A DNA stretch of 49,697 nt from NCBI GenBank assembly GCA_030263595.1, contig SZPG01000034.1, positions 1 to 49,697 on the forward strand, read 5' to 3'. The position numbers were made by a program, and so were the translations under genes. Shown piece by piece: positions 22,733 through 31,818 of this stretch. The notes beneath the pieces are model-generated. The model saw only the letters and a program-made list of their open reading frames with translations, ran no database searches and was not told the DNA's origin. Positions within the stretch are counted from its first letter, which is position 1. Each line of letters opens with the position of its first letter. The stretch is from Chloroflexi bacterium CFX6. Its GTDB lineage: Bacteria; Chloroflexota; Anaerolineae; Anaerolineales; Villigracilaceae.

Positions 22733-24385
22733 CTACAACCCCCTCAAATACTCCTTGATCAACGCGTAGGCGATCGCGCCCTCGCCCACCGCCGAGGCAA
22801 CGCGGTGATTCGTCCCGTAGCGCACGTCGCCAGCCGCGAAAATGCCGGGGATGCTGGTCTCCAATAAAAACGGATCCCGTTCCAGGGTCCAGCCCTGAGG
22901 CGGTTTCTTGTCCACGATCAGATCGGGACCCGTGAAGATATATCCCTTTTCATCGCGCTTCACCAGGTCGGCGACCAACTGGCTTTGCGGGCGCACGCCG
23001 ATGAACACGAACAACGCCGCAGCGTTGCGCGTCTGCGCCTCGCCGCTCTTCGTATTCCTGAAGACGATCTGCTCCAGCGTGTTCGCGCCCCTCACTTCGA
23101 GCAGGTCGGTGTTCAACAGGATTTCGAGTTTGGCGTTGTCGTTCATCGCATCCACGAGATATTTCGAGGCGGTCGGCTGGGGACCGCGGATCAACACCGT
23201 GACCTTGCGCGCAAACCGACTCAAATAGATCGCGCCCTGTGCGGCGGAATTCGCGCCGCCGACGACGAAGACATCCTGATCCCTGTAATTCATCGCCTCG
23301 GTGTACGCCGCGCCGTAATAGATGCCCGCGCCCGTCAACTTATCCGCGCCCGGCATCCTCAACGCGTGGAACGACGCGCCGGTCGCGATCAGCGTCGCAT
23401 GAGACGAAATCTCCGTCCCGTCCTTCAACCTGACGATCCGATACGCGTCCCTGACTCCGACTTTGACTGCCTCCTGCGCCGACAAAATTTCCACCCCGAA
23501 TCGTTTTGCCTGCGAGACCGCGCGGCGGGTGAGGTCGTCGCCGGAGATGCCCGCCGGGAAGCCGAGATAATTCTCGATCTTCGGACTGCTTCCCGCCTGA
23601 CCGCCCGGCGCAGCTTTCTCGACGACCAGGCACTTCAATCCCTCCGACCCTGCGTAGACCGCCGCCGCGAGCCCGGCGGGACCGCTCCCGATGACGACCA
23701 GATCGTAAAAAGGCAAACCCGCGCGCGTCTGCAAACCGACCTTGTCCGCCAATGCTTTCAAATCAGGTTCGATCAATACAGTTCCATCGGGAAAAAATAT
23801 GATGGGAAGTTTCGTCTCGGAGGTCACACCCTCCACCAGCCTGCGCGCGCGGGAATCCTTTTCGATATCCAGCCACCGATAGGGGATCTGATGCCGCGTG
23901 AGAAAATCCTTCGCCTCGTGACTCGAAAGCGACCACAAAGTCCCCGCAACGCGAATACCTTCGTAGGGCAACCGAACGTGAATTCTCCAATCCTCCAGCA
24001 ATTCATCCAATATCGGATAGAGTTTCTCCTCCGGCGGGTGCCAGGGTTTCATCAAATAATAATCAAGACCGACCTCATTGATGGAAGCGATCGCGGCTTG
24101 CGTATCGGCATAGGCGGTCAGCAGGACGCGTTTGGCTTGCGGATGGATCTTGATCGCCTCCGCGAGGAATTCCGTCCCGCTCATTTCGGGCATGCGTTGG
24201 TCAACCAGGAAGAGCGCCGCGGTCTCGTTGCGCTGTTCCATCTTCTTCAGGTATTCCAGCGCGGCTTTGCCCTCACCCATCGGCAGGATGCGGTAATCGG
24301 GCCCATAACGGGAGCGCAGATCGCGCTCCACGGAATTCAATACAGAGGGATCGTCGTCCAGCGAAAGAATGACCGGCTTGGGCAT
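22733..24385 (-). CDS. Response-regulator / thioredoxin-reductase-like fusion protein
   Basis: Residues 1-130 are a receiver domain: LSLDDDPS acidic pocket, phospho-acceptor Asp62 in LFLVDQRMP, Lys113 in MKPW. Residues 135-220 look thioredoxin/glutaredoxin-like, ending LPIIFFPDGTVLIEP, without a CxxC. Residues 225-550 are a FAD/NAD(P) oxidoreductase of the TrxB type: GSGPAGLAAA at 233-242, GGANSAAQGA at 376-385, IFAAGDVR. The position of the TrxR redox CxxC reads GIYYGAAYTEA, so both redox-disulfide sites are absent. It may be a phosphorylation-controlled flavin enzyme or sensor. The same fused architecture is known in other bacteria with unclear function. Confidence 0.88.
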   Translation of the reverse strand: MPKPVILSLDDDPSVLNSVERDLRSRYGPDYRILPMGEGKAALEYLKKMEQRNETAALFLVDQRMPEMSGTEFLAEAIKIHPQAKRVLLTAYADTQAAIASINEVGLDYYLMKPWHPPEEKLYPILDELLEDWRIHVRLPYEGIRVAGTLWSLSSHEAKDFLTRHQIPYRWLDIEKDSRARRLVEGVTSETKLPIIFFPDGTVLIEPDLKALADKVGLQTRAGLPFYDLVVIGSGPAGLAAAVYAGSEGLKCLVVEKAAPGGQAGSSPKIENYLGFPAGISGDDLTRRAVSQAKRFGVEILSAQEAVKVGVRDAYRIVRLKDGTEISSHATLIATGASFHALRMPGADKLTGAGIYYGAAYTEAMNYRDQDVFVVGGANSAAQGAIYLSRFARKVTVLIRGPQPTASKYLVDAMNDNAKLEILLNTDLLEVRGANTLEQIVFRNTKSGEAQTRNAAALFVFIGVRPQSQLVADLVKRDEKGYIFTGPDLIVDKKPPQGWTLERDPFLLETSIPGIFAAGDVRYGTNHRVASAVGEGAIAYALIKEYLRGL

Positions 24386-24521
24386 TTGTCCTTTTCTTCC
24401 TGTTTGCTTTCCATTTTGTTTTACGCTGATGCAGCCGCGCCCAGAATTTTACCCCGCGAATTCGAGGCAGGCAGCCTCCCGACCCTTCGGAAAGCCCCGC
24501 GCAGGGAGACTCGTCCGCGCC

Positions 24522-25448
24522 CTAGAACCAGTCGCGTTTGTAGAAGATGTAGGTGGCGATGGCTGCCAAACCGACCGTGAGTCCGATGATCGAAAGAAAG
24601 GCGAACGGGTGATCCTGGGCGGGAAGCGTAACGTTCATCCCGTAGAACGAGGCGACGATGGTCGGCAGGTTGAGCAGGATGGTCAGCGCGGCGAGGGCTT
24701 TCATCACCGCGTTCAGGTTGTTCGAGATGATCGAGGCGAAGGCGTCCATCATGCTCGAAAGGATCTCCGTGTTGATGCTGGTCATTTGGATGGCTTGCTG
24801 GTTCTCGGTCAGCACGTCCTCGAGCAGTTCCTGGTCCTCCTCGTAATAGTTGAAGATCTGCGTGCGCTGGACGCGCTCCATCATCACCTCGTTCGAGCGG
24901 AGCGCGGTGGCGAAATAGGTGAGGCTCTTCTGGTACTTGAGCAGTTCCATCAACTCGCGGTTGCGCGTGGATTTTTGCAACTGGTCCTCGATCATCTCCG
25001 TCATGCGATTGATCTCGCGCAGGTGCGCGAGATAGCGCGTGGCGGTTTCGAGAAAAATGTACAACGCAAAGCGGTATCGTTTGCCCGTTTTCAACATGCG
25101 GTACTTCCCGTTCGAAAGCACCCTGAACATATCCTTGTCGTATTTGCAAATGGTGACGACCATGTTCCCGCGGATCATGATCCCCAGCGGAATGGTGATG
25201 TAGGGAATGTCGCTTTCCGGCTGGCGGTGCGGAATGCGGATCAGGATGAAGGTGTAATCCTCATCCCGTTCCATGCGCGGCATTTCATCGAGATCGAGCG
25301 AATAATTGATGTAATCAACGTCCACCCCCCAATTGACGAGTTGTCCGATTTCCTCCGGCGTCGGGTCAATGGCTTTCACCCATACGCCATTCGTCATCGT
25401 ATCCAGTTGTTCGAGCCCCTGCTCGGTCGTTTTATAAATGGCGAGCAT
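24522..25448 (-). CDS. corA: CorA-family divalent-metal ion transporter
   Basis: This 308-residue protein has a long soluble helix-rich domain and two C-terminal membrane helices flanking the YGMN selectivity motif (FYGMNVTLP), the CorA signature. CorA forms a pentameric Mg2+ channel; Co2+ or other metals are also possible. The start at 25448 has AAGGAGG 5 bases upstream; a longer frame to 25475 would include this ribosome site. The C-terminus ends with basic residues after the last helix (YKRDWF). Confidence 0.92.
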   Translation of the reverse strand: MLAIYKTTEQGLEQLDTMTNGVWVKAIDPTPEEIGQLVNWGVDVDYINYSLDLDEMPRMERDEDYTFILIRIPHRQPESDIPYITIPLGIMIRGNMVVTICKYDKDMFRVLSNGKYRMLKTGKRYRFALYIFLETATRYLAHLREINRMTEMIEDQLQKSTRNRELMELLKYQKSLTYFATALRSNEVMMERVQRTQIFNYYEEDQELLEDVLTENQQAIQMTSINTEILSSMMDAFASIISNNLNAVMKALAALTILLNLPTIVASFYGMNVTLPAQDHPFAFLSIIGLTVGLAAIATYIFYKRDWF

Positions 25449-25826
25449 GAATGCCTCCTTGCGTGAGATCGTCACGCAGGGGCTTGGCTCGCCTGTGTGA
25501 CGTCATGGATGTTGCAACGCGTATTTTCCGCCCGTACTGGGCGGCTGACTTTCGGTATTTCCTGAATTACTCTCGTTCGTGTACATCGCATTTCCTTGCG
25601 GCGGTATTGTACGCCCGTTGGGGGGATTCCACAACAGCGCAAAGGAGGGAAGTTCGCGCGGGAAAAAACGCCTCTTTCCCAGCCGGAACCTGCCTCCTCC
25701 GCCCGCCCTCCCGGCGACTCTTACAATGACCCATCCCCGCATCAACCCGTGCGTTGAAACACACTGCGGGATTTCGACTCACAAATTACGAACCAAAAAA
25801 AGAGCGGACAAGCGTCCGCATCTTCT
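25449..25826. other. Intergenic region with a terminator and no gene seen
   Basis: I see no plausible gene in this 378-base gap between the CorA promoter side and the next minus-strand gene's 3' end. Inverted stretches GGAAGTTCGCGCGGGAAAA…CCAGCCGGAA occur near 25645-25690. Near its right edge (25794-25819) lies the terminator of the next gene. Confidence 0.5.
25794..25819 (-). terminator. Rho-independent terminator after the LURP-one operon
   Basis: On the minus strand GCGGAC and GTCCGC form a stem around GCTT, followed by a TCTTTTTTT tract, just after the stop at 25827. Confidence 0.75.
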
Positions 25827-26249
25827 TTATTCTCCCTCGTCCGAGGCGGTGCCCGGCTGGTCAACGTTCAACACCTCTCCGTGCACGTTGATGATCACCT
25901 TGAACCCCATCATCCCCAGGTAGGCGCGCGCGTCCTCTGGAATGCCCGCCTTCATCAATTGATCGAATTGCTTGTCTATGTTCTTCAACTGCTGTTCGAT
26001 GGCGGCTTTGGTGAACACGTCCTCCTGCCCGAGCATTTTGGCGGTCTGTTCGGAGATGACGCCCTCGCTGCCTTTCATTAGATCGGCGATCTGTTTCAGC
26101 ACCTGCCGATCCACCTGCTCCGAGGGGATGTGGCGACGAAAACCCGCGTCGTTCACCACGTAACACGGTTCGTCGCCTATGAAAGCGGTTTCAGCGGGAT
26201 TCCCGAACTCGTCCAGGACCAGGCCGGCAAAAAGAGGTTCGCGCGGCAT
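25827..26249 (-). CDS. Hypothetical protein coupled to the LURP-one-like gene
   Basis: I do not recognise this 140-residue protein. It is soluble: 'LVLDEFGNPAETAFIGDEPC' with YVVNDAGFRRHIPSEQVDRQ, then an amphipathic middle and MMGFKVIINVHGEV near the end. Its ATG overlaps the stop of the upstream LURP-one-like gene (TGATG), so the two are translated together and may interact. Confidence 0.65.
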   Translation of the reverse strand: MPREPLFAGLVLDEFGNPAETAFIGDEPCYVVNDAGFRRHIPSEQVDRQVLKQIADLMKGSEGVISEQTAKMLGQEDVFTKAAIEQQLKNIDKQFDQLMKAGIPEDARAYLGMMGFKVIINVHGEVLNVDQPGTASDEGE

Positions 26250-26830
26250 CAGTTACTCTGCCTTCCCTCCACTGCCGCAAGCAGGATACCGGCGGCAATG
26301 CCGAGGCGGCGGTCGAGCGCGTGCGCGATGTCCATGCTGAAATCGAGGTTCAGTTCGTAACGGAAGAGGTTGAAATTTTGTCGCAGGTCCGCGACGCGCG
26401 CCTCGCCGAGGGTAAGGTCGTAGTTTTGAGGCAGCCAGGAGCCGAGAAGGAAGCGGCGCAGCAGAGCCAGCCCCATGCTGTCCTCGAACAGGACGCCGAT
26501 CTGGTTGTCGTTCGCGTCCAGCACCTGCCATTCGTCGCGCAGGATCGAACTCCATCCCTTGCGCCGCAACGCGCCCACCTTCTGGTTCATGGCGGTATCC
26601 ACCACGTCGTAGGCTGCGGCGAAATCAATGATCTGCCGCGCCTTGACGCTCAACACCTCCTGCGATTTGCTCTCGTCCGAATATACGCGGATGTCCTCCC
26701 GCAGTTTGAACATCTTCTGTTCGCTGAACATCACGAGGTTCCCCGTCGGGTCGTAAAAGCGGAACTTGCCCGTGAGCGCGAATACCTGGCGTTTGAGCAG
26801 ATAACGCGGATGTCGAAAAATGGGATTCAT
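26249..26830 (-). CDS. LURP-one-related (tubby-like fold) protein
   Basis: This 193-residue protein has 'YLLKRQVFALTGKFRFYDP' and TGNLVMFSEQKMFKLREDIR, then repeated short beta-strand blocks such as WQVLDANDNQIGVLFEDSMG, the pattern of LURP-one-related/scramblase-like 12-strand barrels around a central helix. The biochemical role in bacteria is unknown. AAGGAGAATC gives a good ribosome site for the ATG at 26830, excluding a longer frame. It is coupled to the gene downstream. Confidence 0.75.
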   Translation of the reverse strand: MNPIFRHPRYLLKRQVFALTGKFRFYDPTGNLVMFSEQKMFKLREDIRVYSDESKSQEVLSVKARQIIDFAAAYDVVDTAMNQKVGALRRKGWSSILRDEWQVLDANDNQIGVLFEDSMGLALLRRFLLGSWLPQNYDLTLGEARVADLRQNFNLFRYELNLDFSMDIAHALDRRLGIAAGILLAAVEGRQSN

Positions 26831-26880
26831 GATTCTCCTTGCGCAGACTTGCAGAGTAGGGCGGCATCCTACTCTACCGA

Positions 26881-27906
26881 TTATATGACCTGGACCCGAG
26901 TGCCTTCCCCCGATAGATGGAGGTAATCCTCGTCGGGCGGGACGTTTGGCAGGGTCCAGCGATAGATGAATTTCGCCGCTTCCGACGGCAGGTTCACGCA
27001 GCCGTGACTGCGCGGACGCCCGTAATCGTTGTGCCAGTACGTTCCATGCAGGGCGTGTCCCGCACCGGTGAAGAACGAGCACCACGGCACGCCGGGCAGA
27101 TTATAAATGTTTTCGAGCGCGTCGCCCTGGTTGGTCATGTGGATGGCAGGACCTTTGTGATACGTGAGAAATTCGCCTTTCGGGGTTTCAGTGCCGGGCG
27201 CGCCGCTCGAGCAGCGCTGCGAGAAGACCAGTCTCTCGCCCTCGAACGCGGTCACCATCTGGGTCTCGCGGTCTATGATAATGTGCTTTTCCTCCTGCGG
27301 CGCCTCCGGCGACAGGAGGGTCAGTTCATCATGGGGGATAAGTCTCATGGCGTGGGAGGGAACGTACAGGTGTCTCTTGATCTCCGTATCGTAGATCTCG
27401 TACCAGATGCTTTTTTCTTCGCGCGTGACGACGACCCGCGTCGCCCAGTGTGCGCTCCCGTAATAGACGCGGTAACCCCGTTCGGCATAGACGTAGGGCG
27501 CCTTTTTCGTATCAACGAACGGGATCGTGATCTCGCCCACCCGCCCGGATTTGGGGACATCGAATAACGGCTTTTGATAACGCGTCTCTACGGGAAGCAC
27601 CCAGCCTGAATAGGTGTAGCCTTCGTCGTTGACTCGATACCACACGCGATTGAACGGGTTTCCCTCCTCGCCGCTTTCCTCGATGGCGGTGACGTCCACC
27701 ACGTTATCCTTTCCAAAGTGGTGGATCTTGTTCGCGTCGAACGAGGGCGCGTCGTACAGCGGAATGCCGCTGATGGTCATCAATCCCTGTTTGATATTGG
27801 GGGAGGCGAGCGCGCGGTCGAGTTTCAGGTCGCTCAGGGCAAAGGCGAGCGAACCGGTGGTCGCCAGTTTCAAAAACTCCCGGCGCGACAGTTGAGGGTT
27901 AAGCAT
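26881..27906 (-). CDS. Tat-exported L,D-transpeptidase (YkuD family), paralog 1
   Basis: This 341-residue enzyme begins with a twin-arginine signal (SRREFLK at 7-13) and a hydrophobic stretch. SH3-like beta-rich regions at about 40-190 precede a YkuD domain at 205-340 with HGTYWHNDYG (His287) and SHGCVNL (His301, Cys303). L,D-transpeptidases make 3-3 peptidoglycan crosslinks or attach proteins to the wall. It is 37% or so shorter in the linker than the next paralog is not claimed; the two have similar lengths and the same motifs, suggesting a duplication. Confidence 0.92.
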   Translation of the reverse strand: MLNPQLSRREFLKLATTGSLAFALSDLKLDRALASPNIKQGLMTISGIPLYDAPSFDANKIHHFGKDNVVDVTAIEESGEEGNPFNRVWYRVNDEGYTYSGWVLPVETRYQKPLFDVPKSGRVGEITIPFVDTKKAPYVYAERGYRVYYGSAHWATRVVVTREEKSIWYEIYDTEIKRHLYVPSHAMRLIPHDELTLLSPEAPQEEKHIIIDRETQMVTAFEGERLVFSQRCSSGAPGTETPKGEFLTYHKGPAIHMTNQGDALENIYNLPGVPWCSFFTGAGHALHGTYWHNDYGRPRSHGCVNLPSEAAKFIYRWTLPNVPPDEDYLHLSGEGTRVQVI

Positions 27907-28038
27907 GGTGATAGTTTAACTGGAAATTGGGAGGATTTGTTCCGTTATAACGTTTTTCTTACCTTCGCAGAACGCCCCGAAGGGTTCCTTGAAAAACGTA
28001 TCGCGTTTCTGAATCCTTCGGAACCATTGGCTTGTTTC

Positions 28039-29064
28039 CTATTCCACAATATCCACTCGCGTTCCTGCGTATCCGTAAACGAGATGTTTGCCCGGCGGGA
28101 CGGTGGGAATGGTCCAACGGAAGAGCCGTTTGGCGGCTTGCGGCGTCAGGTTGATGCAGCCGTGACTGCGCGGACGCCCGTAATCGTTGTGCCAGTACGT
28201 CCCGTGAAACGACGTGCCGTTCTCTTTGATGTAGATCACCCAGGGGACGCCGGGCAGGTCGAAGCCGCTGGAGGCGAGGTCGCCGGCCGCCATGTGCCGC
28301 GTGGGACGTTTGTGATAGGTAATGTAATCGCCGACGGGGGTTGTGTACGTTCCGCTTCGCAGGCGTCCGCCGGTGGAGGCGCGGGTGGCGAAGACCAGCC
28401 TGTCCTTTTCGTAGGCAAGCACGAGTTGATCGTCCAGGCGGACTTCGATCCGTTTATCAGCCTCGGAAAGGTCCGGGGAAAGCGGAGTCAGTTCCTCGTC
28501 GGGGATGAGGCGGATGTGTTCCCCCGGCGCGAAGTAGGTTTGCTCGAACTTGTCGTCCAGCAGGGCGTACCAGACGCTTCCATCCGGCAGGACGGCGCTG
28601 GCTGTCACCCAATGGACGGTCTCGTAATACAGGCGGTAGACCACCTCCGAATTCGGATCGGCTTCGAGGTGCGCGTCGGTGTAGGGGACGCTGACCTCGC
28701 CCAACGCGCCCTTCAGCGATATCAACTGCGGTTCGTTCAGGATCGTACGGACGGGCTGGACGCTCCCCGAATAAACGTATCCTCCCCCCTCGACCTCGTA
28801 CCAAACCCGGTTGTAGGCGGTCTCGTCGCCGCCGATCGTGGAATTCGTGATGCGGAAGACGAGGTCGTGCCAGTAGAGTTTTTTGCGTTTGGATTTGCGA
28901 TCCGGTTCCTCGTGCGACCAGAGGATGCGATCAATGACGCGCCCCTGCAGGGTATCGAAGAGGTCGGCTGGCGGATTCAATGAAAGGTCGGGCAGGATCA
29001 TCCCCATCAAACCGTACCCTGTTAATTTTAGAAAGTCGCGACGGGAAATGTTCGACCTGCTCAT
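28039..29064 (-). CDS. Tat-exported L,D-transpeptidase (YkuD family), paralog 2
   Basis: This 341-residue paralog has SRRDFLKL at the start, a SH3-like middle, and the same catalytic stretch HGTYWHNDYGRPRSHGC (His301, Cys303). Its extra-cytoplasmic middle is clearly divergent from paralog 1. The start at 29064 or two codons earlier (29070) is equally possible; no strong ribosome site is seen. It lies 132 bases upstream of paralog 1 on the same strand. Confidence 0.9.
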   Translation of the reverse strand: MSRSNISRRDFLKLTGYGLMGMILPDLSLNPPADLFDTLQGRVIDRILWSHEEPDRKSKRKKLYWHDLVFRITNSTIGGDETAYNRVWYEVEGGGYVYSGSVQPVRTILNEPQLISLKGALGEVSVPYTDAHLEADPNSEVVYRLYYETVHWVTASAVLPDGSVWYALLDDKFEQTYFAPGEHIRLIPDEELTPLSPDLSEADKRIEVRLDDQLVLAYEKDRLVFATRASTGGRLRSGTYTTPVGDYITYHKRPTRHMAAGDLASSGFDLPGVPWVIYIKENGTSFHGTYWHNDYGRPRSHGCINLTPQAAKRLFRWTIPTVPPGKHLVYGYAGTRVDIVE

Positions 29065-29083
29065 TATCATCCGGCAAAAGCAT

Positions 29084-29298
29084 GTCACTCTGAGCTCATC
29101 AGCTGACCCTTCCATTTCACTTCGTTCAGCGTCAGGGCTTTCTGGAAACCCTAAAGGTCTCCTTACCCTCCGCAAAACCCCAATTTACAGGAAAGACCTT
29201 TAGGGTTTTTACAAGAGGTTCGTACGATAGCAAATCTCAGAAAGTGTCTGAAAGGACAGACCCGAAAGTTTTCAGACATTCTCTTGGAATGACACGGC
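29084..29298. repeat. MITE-like repeat with 15-bp internal inverted repeat
   Basis: Ends GTCACTCTGAG and CTTGGAATGAC enclose a perfect 15-bp inverted repeat, AAACCCTAAAGGTCT (29146-29160) with AGACCTTTAGGGTTT (29194-29208). A second smaller stem GTCTGAAA…TTTTCAGAC is near 29245-29278. It fills the gap between two L,D-transpeptidase genes. No ORF lies inside. Confidence 0.65.
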
Positions 29299-29305
29299 AA
29301 ACGCA

Positions 29306-30078
29306 TCAGTAATGCACGTTCACCAGCGTGCCGACCGAAGCCCAATTGAACAGCCATGCGGCGTCATCGGTCCTCAAGTTGACGCGCCATGCAGACCATA
29401 TCCCTTGTAGAAGTACATGATATACGGGACGTTGGGAAGATAATAGCCGGGACCGGACATTTTGGCGGAGCGATATTTCACGTAGACCTTATACTGCCCG
29501 GTGACGGTGGGCGTGAGCCAGGTACCGGTCGAAACGAGAAACGAGTTCACGACGACGTCGCCCTCGTAGGCGTAAACCATCTGGTTGGTCAGGTCCACGT
29601 CAATCCAGCGGACGCCGTTGCCAACGCTGACAGAACTCGGTTTTTGAGGATTCGCAGGCGGGACGTACGCGCTGGTGGGCGTGTTTGCCACGATCTCCAT
29701 CGCCAGTTCGGCGGGGGTCTCCGTCGCTTCGGGGATGGTGGCGGGCGCTTCGGCGGGAACGGATGCCGGCTCGTCCGTCGGCGCGGGTGTGGCTTCGATC
29801 TCGGCGGGAGGCGGGGATACCTCCGCCGGGGCGGGCGTCTCCGCGGCGTCCTGGGCGAAAACGTTCATGTCCGCCGGTTTGGGCAGCGGCTTGACAATCT
29901 CCACCTGCGCCCAGAGGTTCTCCTGCGTGGGGACCGGGGATCTGGGAATGATGGAGGCAAACGCCGGGTGATTGACCGCCGTCCACGCCGCGGCGAGAAG
30001 CACGATGCAGGTCAGGGAGGTCAACGCGCCGAGGAACAGGTAAATGCGGGGGTTGCTCTTTTTGCCTTGTTTGTTCAT
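29306..30078 (-). pseudogene. Membrane-anchored L,D-transpeptidase missing its active-site segment
   Basis: The first 234 codons give an N-terminal membrane helix (about 11-35), a long Pro/Ala/Thr spacer, and the start of a YkuD domain up to YKGYGLHGA. The family continues with a His/Ser-His-Gly-Cys segment before a VNL stretch. Here HG is followed almost at once, in another frame, by VNLRTDDAAWLFNWASVGTL and a stop at 29306. About 45 bases with the catalytic His and Cys are gone. The loss fits a deletion between the two CATGG(C) copies coding HG in HGA and HGC. It is either a real loss of activity or an assembly error. Confidence 0.8.
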
Positions 30079-30099
30079 GGTGTCACCTGTAAAGGAACG

Positions 30100-30879
30100 T
30101 TACCATCGAATTTCCACGGGAGTGCCGATCTCAGCCCAATCATACAACAATTTTGATTCGTAGGCGCCCAGCACGACACATCCATAGGAGACGGGCCTGC
30201 CGAGGTAGCCCGCCCACAGGGTCGCGCCGTTGGGAAGGATGGGCAGGGCGTGGATGCCGTTCTCCAGTCCGCCCGCCCAGTAGATGCCGAGCCAGTTGGG
30301 CATCCAGATGTTCCAGGTGGAGCCGTAAGCGTTGGGGATCTTGCTCTGCACGGCGAACGTTCCGACGCGCGTGGCGTTGTTCATCCCGGTGGAGGCGACG
30401 AAACTGTAAACAAGCGCATCCCCCTCGTAGACGTACATGTGCTGCTCGGAAATGTCCACGAGGATGTATTTCGAGCCGCTGTAGGAATAGGAAGGAGCGG
30501 CAGGTCCTCCCGCCTGCTGGATCGGAACAGGCGTATTTTCAAGCACTTCCATCAAAAGTTCGGCGGGCGTTTCCGTGGCAGTCGGTATTGGCGTGACAGT
30601 ATCCAGCGGGACGGGAGTCGATTCGTCTTCCGCAATGGAGGTCGGGAGTTCCATTGTCGTTCCGGCCGGGAAGATGAGCGGAGTGGGCGTGAACGCAGGT
30701 TTGGGAATCTCGACGTACGACCAAACGTATTCCTGCGCGGGGGGAGGCGGCGGAACGAAGTAGGCGCGCGCCAGGGGGATCATATAAAAGAATGCGGCGA
30801 GGAAGATGCCTCCGAATGCCAGGAGCAGGACGAGGAGGGGGATGAGGCGGACGCGTCCGTTATCAATAAGGAATTTCAT
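30100..30879 (-). CDS. Membrane-anchored L,D-transpeptidase (YkuD family)
   Basis: This 259-residue protein has an N-terminal membrane helix (about 12-32), a Pro/Thr-rich spacer, a linker with 'PTATETPAELLMEVLENTP' similar to that of its neighbour at 29306-30078, and a YkuD domain. The catalytic stretch is GIHALPILPNG … PVSYGCVVLG with the Cys; the usual SHGC reads SYGC, as in some family members. The ATG at 30879 overlaps the amidase stop (CCATGA). It is the middle gene of an amidase - transpeptidase - broken transpeptidase operon. Confidence 0.88.
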   Translation of the reverse strand: MKFLIDNGRVRLIPLLVLLLAFGGIFLAAFFYMIPLARAYFVPPPPPAQEYVWSYVEIPKPAFTPTPLIFPAGTTMELPTSIAEDESTPVPLDTVTPIPTATETPAELLMEVLENTPVPIQQAGGPAAPSYSYSGSKYILVDISEQHMYVYEGDALVYSFVASTGMNNATRVGTFAVQSKIPNAYGSTWNIWMPNWLGIYWAGGLENGIHALPILPNGATLWAGYLGRPVSYGCVVLGAYESKLLYDWAEIGTPVEIRW

Positions 30880-31679
30880 GGCGTCACTCCGGGAACGGGG
30901 ATCGGTTCGATGTTCTCGTTGTTCGCAAAACACAGGATGCCGTCCACAACGCCCGCCGCGACGCGGTCGGTCTGTTTGGTAAGGAGTTCGCGGTCGAGGT
31001 TGAGGAAGCCCGTTTCGATGATGGCGGCGACGGTGCTGGGGTCAATTTCGCGGAAGGCGTGGTATTCCCGCATGTCGCTCGTGATGCTCCCCGCGTGGAA
31101 GGTCAGGTCGGTGGCGCGGTAGTAACGGTCCACGAGGCAGGCGGTCAGGCGGTTGGCGCGGTTGAGGTCGTGCGTATTGAGCGCGGCGGCGACCTTGAAG
31201 CCGGTCGCCTGGTCGTTGACGTATTCGCAGGAGTCGTTGTGGATGGAGACGATGGCGAGGGCGCGGTAGCCGTTCAGTCGGGAATCGAACTCGCGCAGGA
31301 GGTCAACCTGATAGCCCCTTTCGACCAATTGCTGTTGGACGAGCGCCGCGATCTCGAGGTTGACCTCCGCCTCGGTAAGCGTGACGTTCCCGTTCCCGTC
31401 CAGGCAGACCGCGCCGGAATCGCTGCCCGCGTGACCCGCCACGATGCCGATGCGCGGGAGGGTTTGTGGGGCGGACGGCGCGCCGTCCACGGGGCGCGGG
31501 GTGAGGATGAGGCTCAGCCGTTCGTAGAAATCGCCGGAGACCAGCCCGCGCGAGGGCAGGGCGGTGAACAGGGTCGCCAGCAGGACGGCGACGCCGATGG
31601 TGGATTGCAGGGCGCGGAGAGAACTTTTACGCCTGGTCGTTTTGGACGGGTGGGAGGCGGTTTCCATGTTCCTGTCCAT
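30876..31679 (-). CDS. N-acetylmuramoyl-L-alanine amidase (Amidase_3)
   Basis: This 267-residue zinc amidase has an N-terminal membrane anchor (about 20-42) and the Amidase_3 domain: VAGHAGSDSGAVC (His), TEAEVNLEIAALV (Glu), SIHNDSCEY (His), and AAIIETGFLNLDRE with the catalytic Glu. It cleaves the bond between MurNAc and the stem peptide. A start four codons later (31667) is also possible. The stop overlaps the next gene start. Operon membership with the transpeptidases suggests cell-wall remodelling. Confidence 0.88.
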   Translation of the reverse strand: MDRNMETASHPSKTTRRKSSLRALQSTIGVAVLLATLFTALPSRGLVSGDFYERLSLILTPRPVDGAPSAPQTLPRIGIVAGHAGSDSGAVCLDGNGNVTLTEAEVNLEIAALVQQQLVERGYQVDLLREFDSRLNGYRALAIVSIHNDSCEYVNDQATGFKVAAALNTHDLNRANRLTACLVDRYYRATDLTFHAGSITSDMREYHAFREIDPSTVAAIIETGFLNLDRELLTKQTDRVAAGVVDGILCFANNENIEPIPVPGVTP

Positions 31680-31769
31680 GATGATAGCGTTGAAATCAGC
31701 CGGAGGCAAGGGGATTTGCCCCTGTTCGACAGGGGATTTCCGTCGCCGCGGAAATGCCGATTATTTGAC

Positions 31770-31798
31770 TTGACGCATCCATGCCCGCAAATTATGAT
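31770..31798 (+). promoter_or_regulatory. Sigma-70-type promoter of the flavin reductase gene
   Basis: TTGACG and TATGAT are separated by exactly 17 bases and lie 20 bases before the ATG at 31819, with GGAGATTAC as a ribosome site between. Confidence 0.75.
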
Positions 31799-31818
31799 AA
31801 ATCTTCATTGGAGATTAC

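Noticed and set aside
24369-25466. Long plus-strand frame opposite corA
   Set aside because: It is an antisense shadow; CorA with its GMN motif is on the minus strand.
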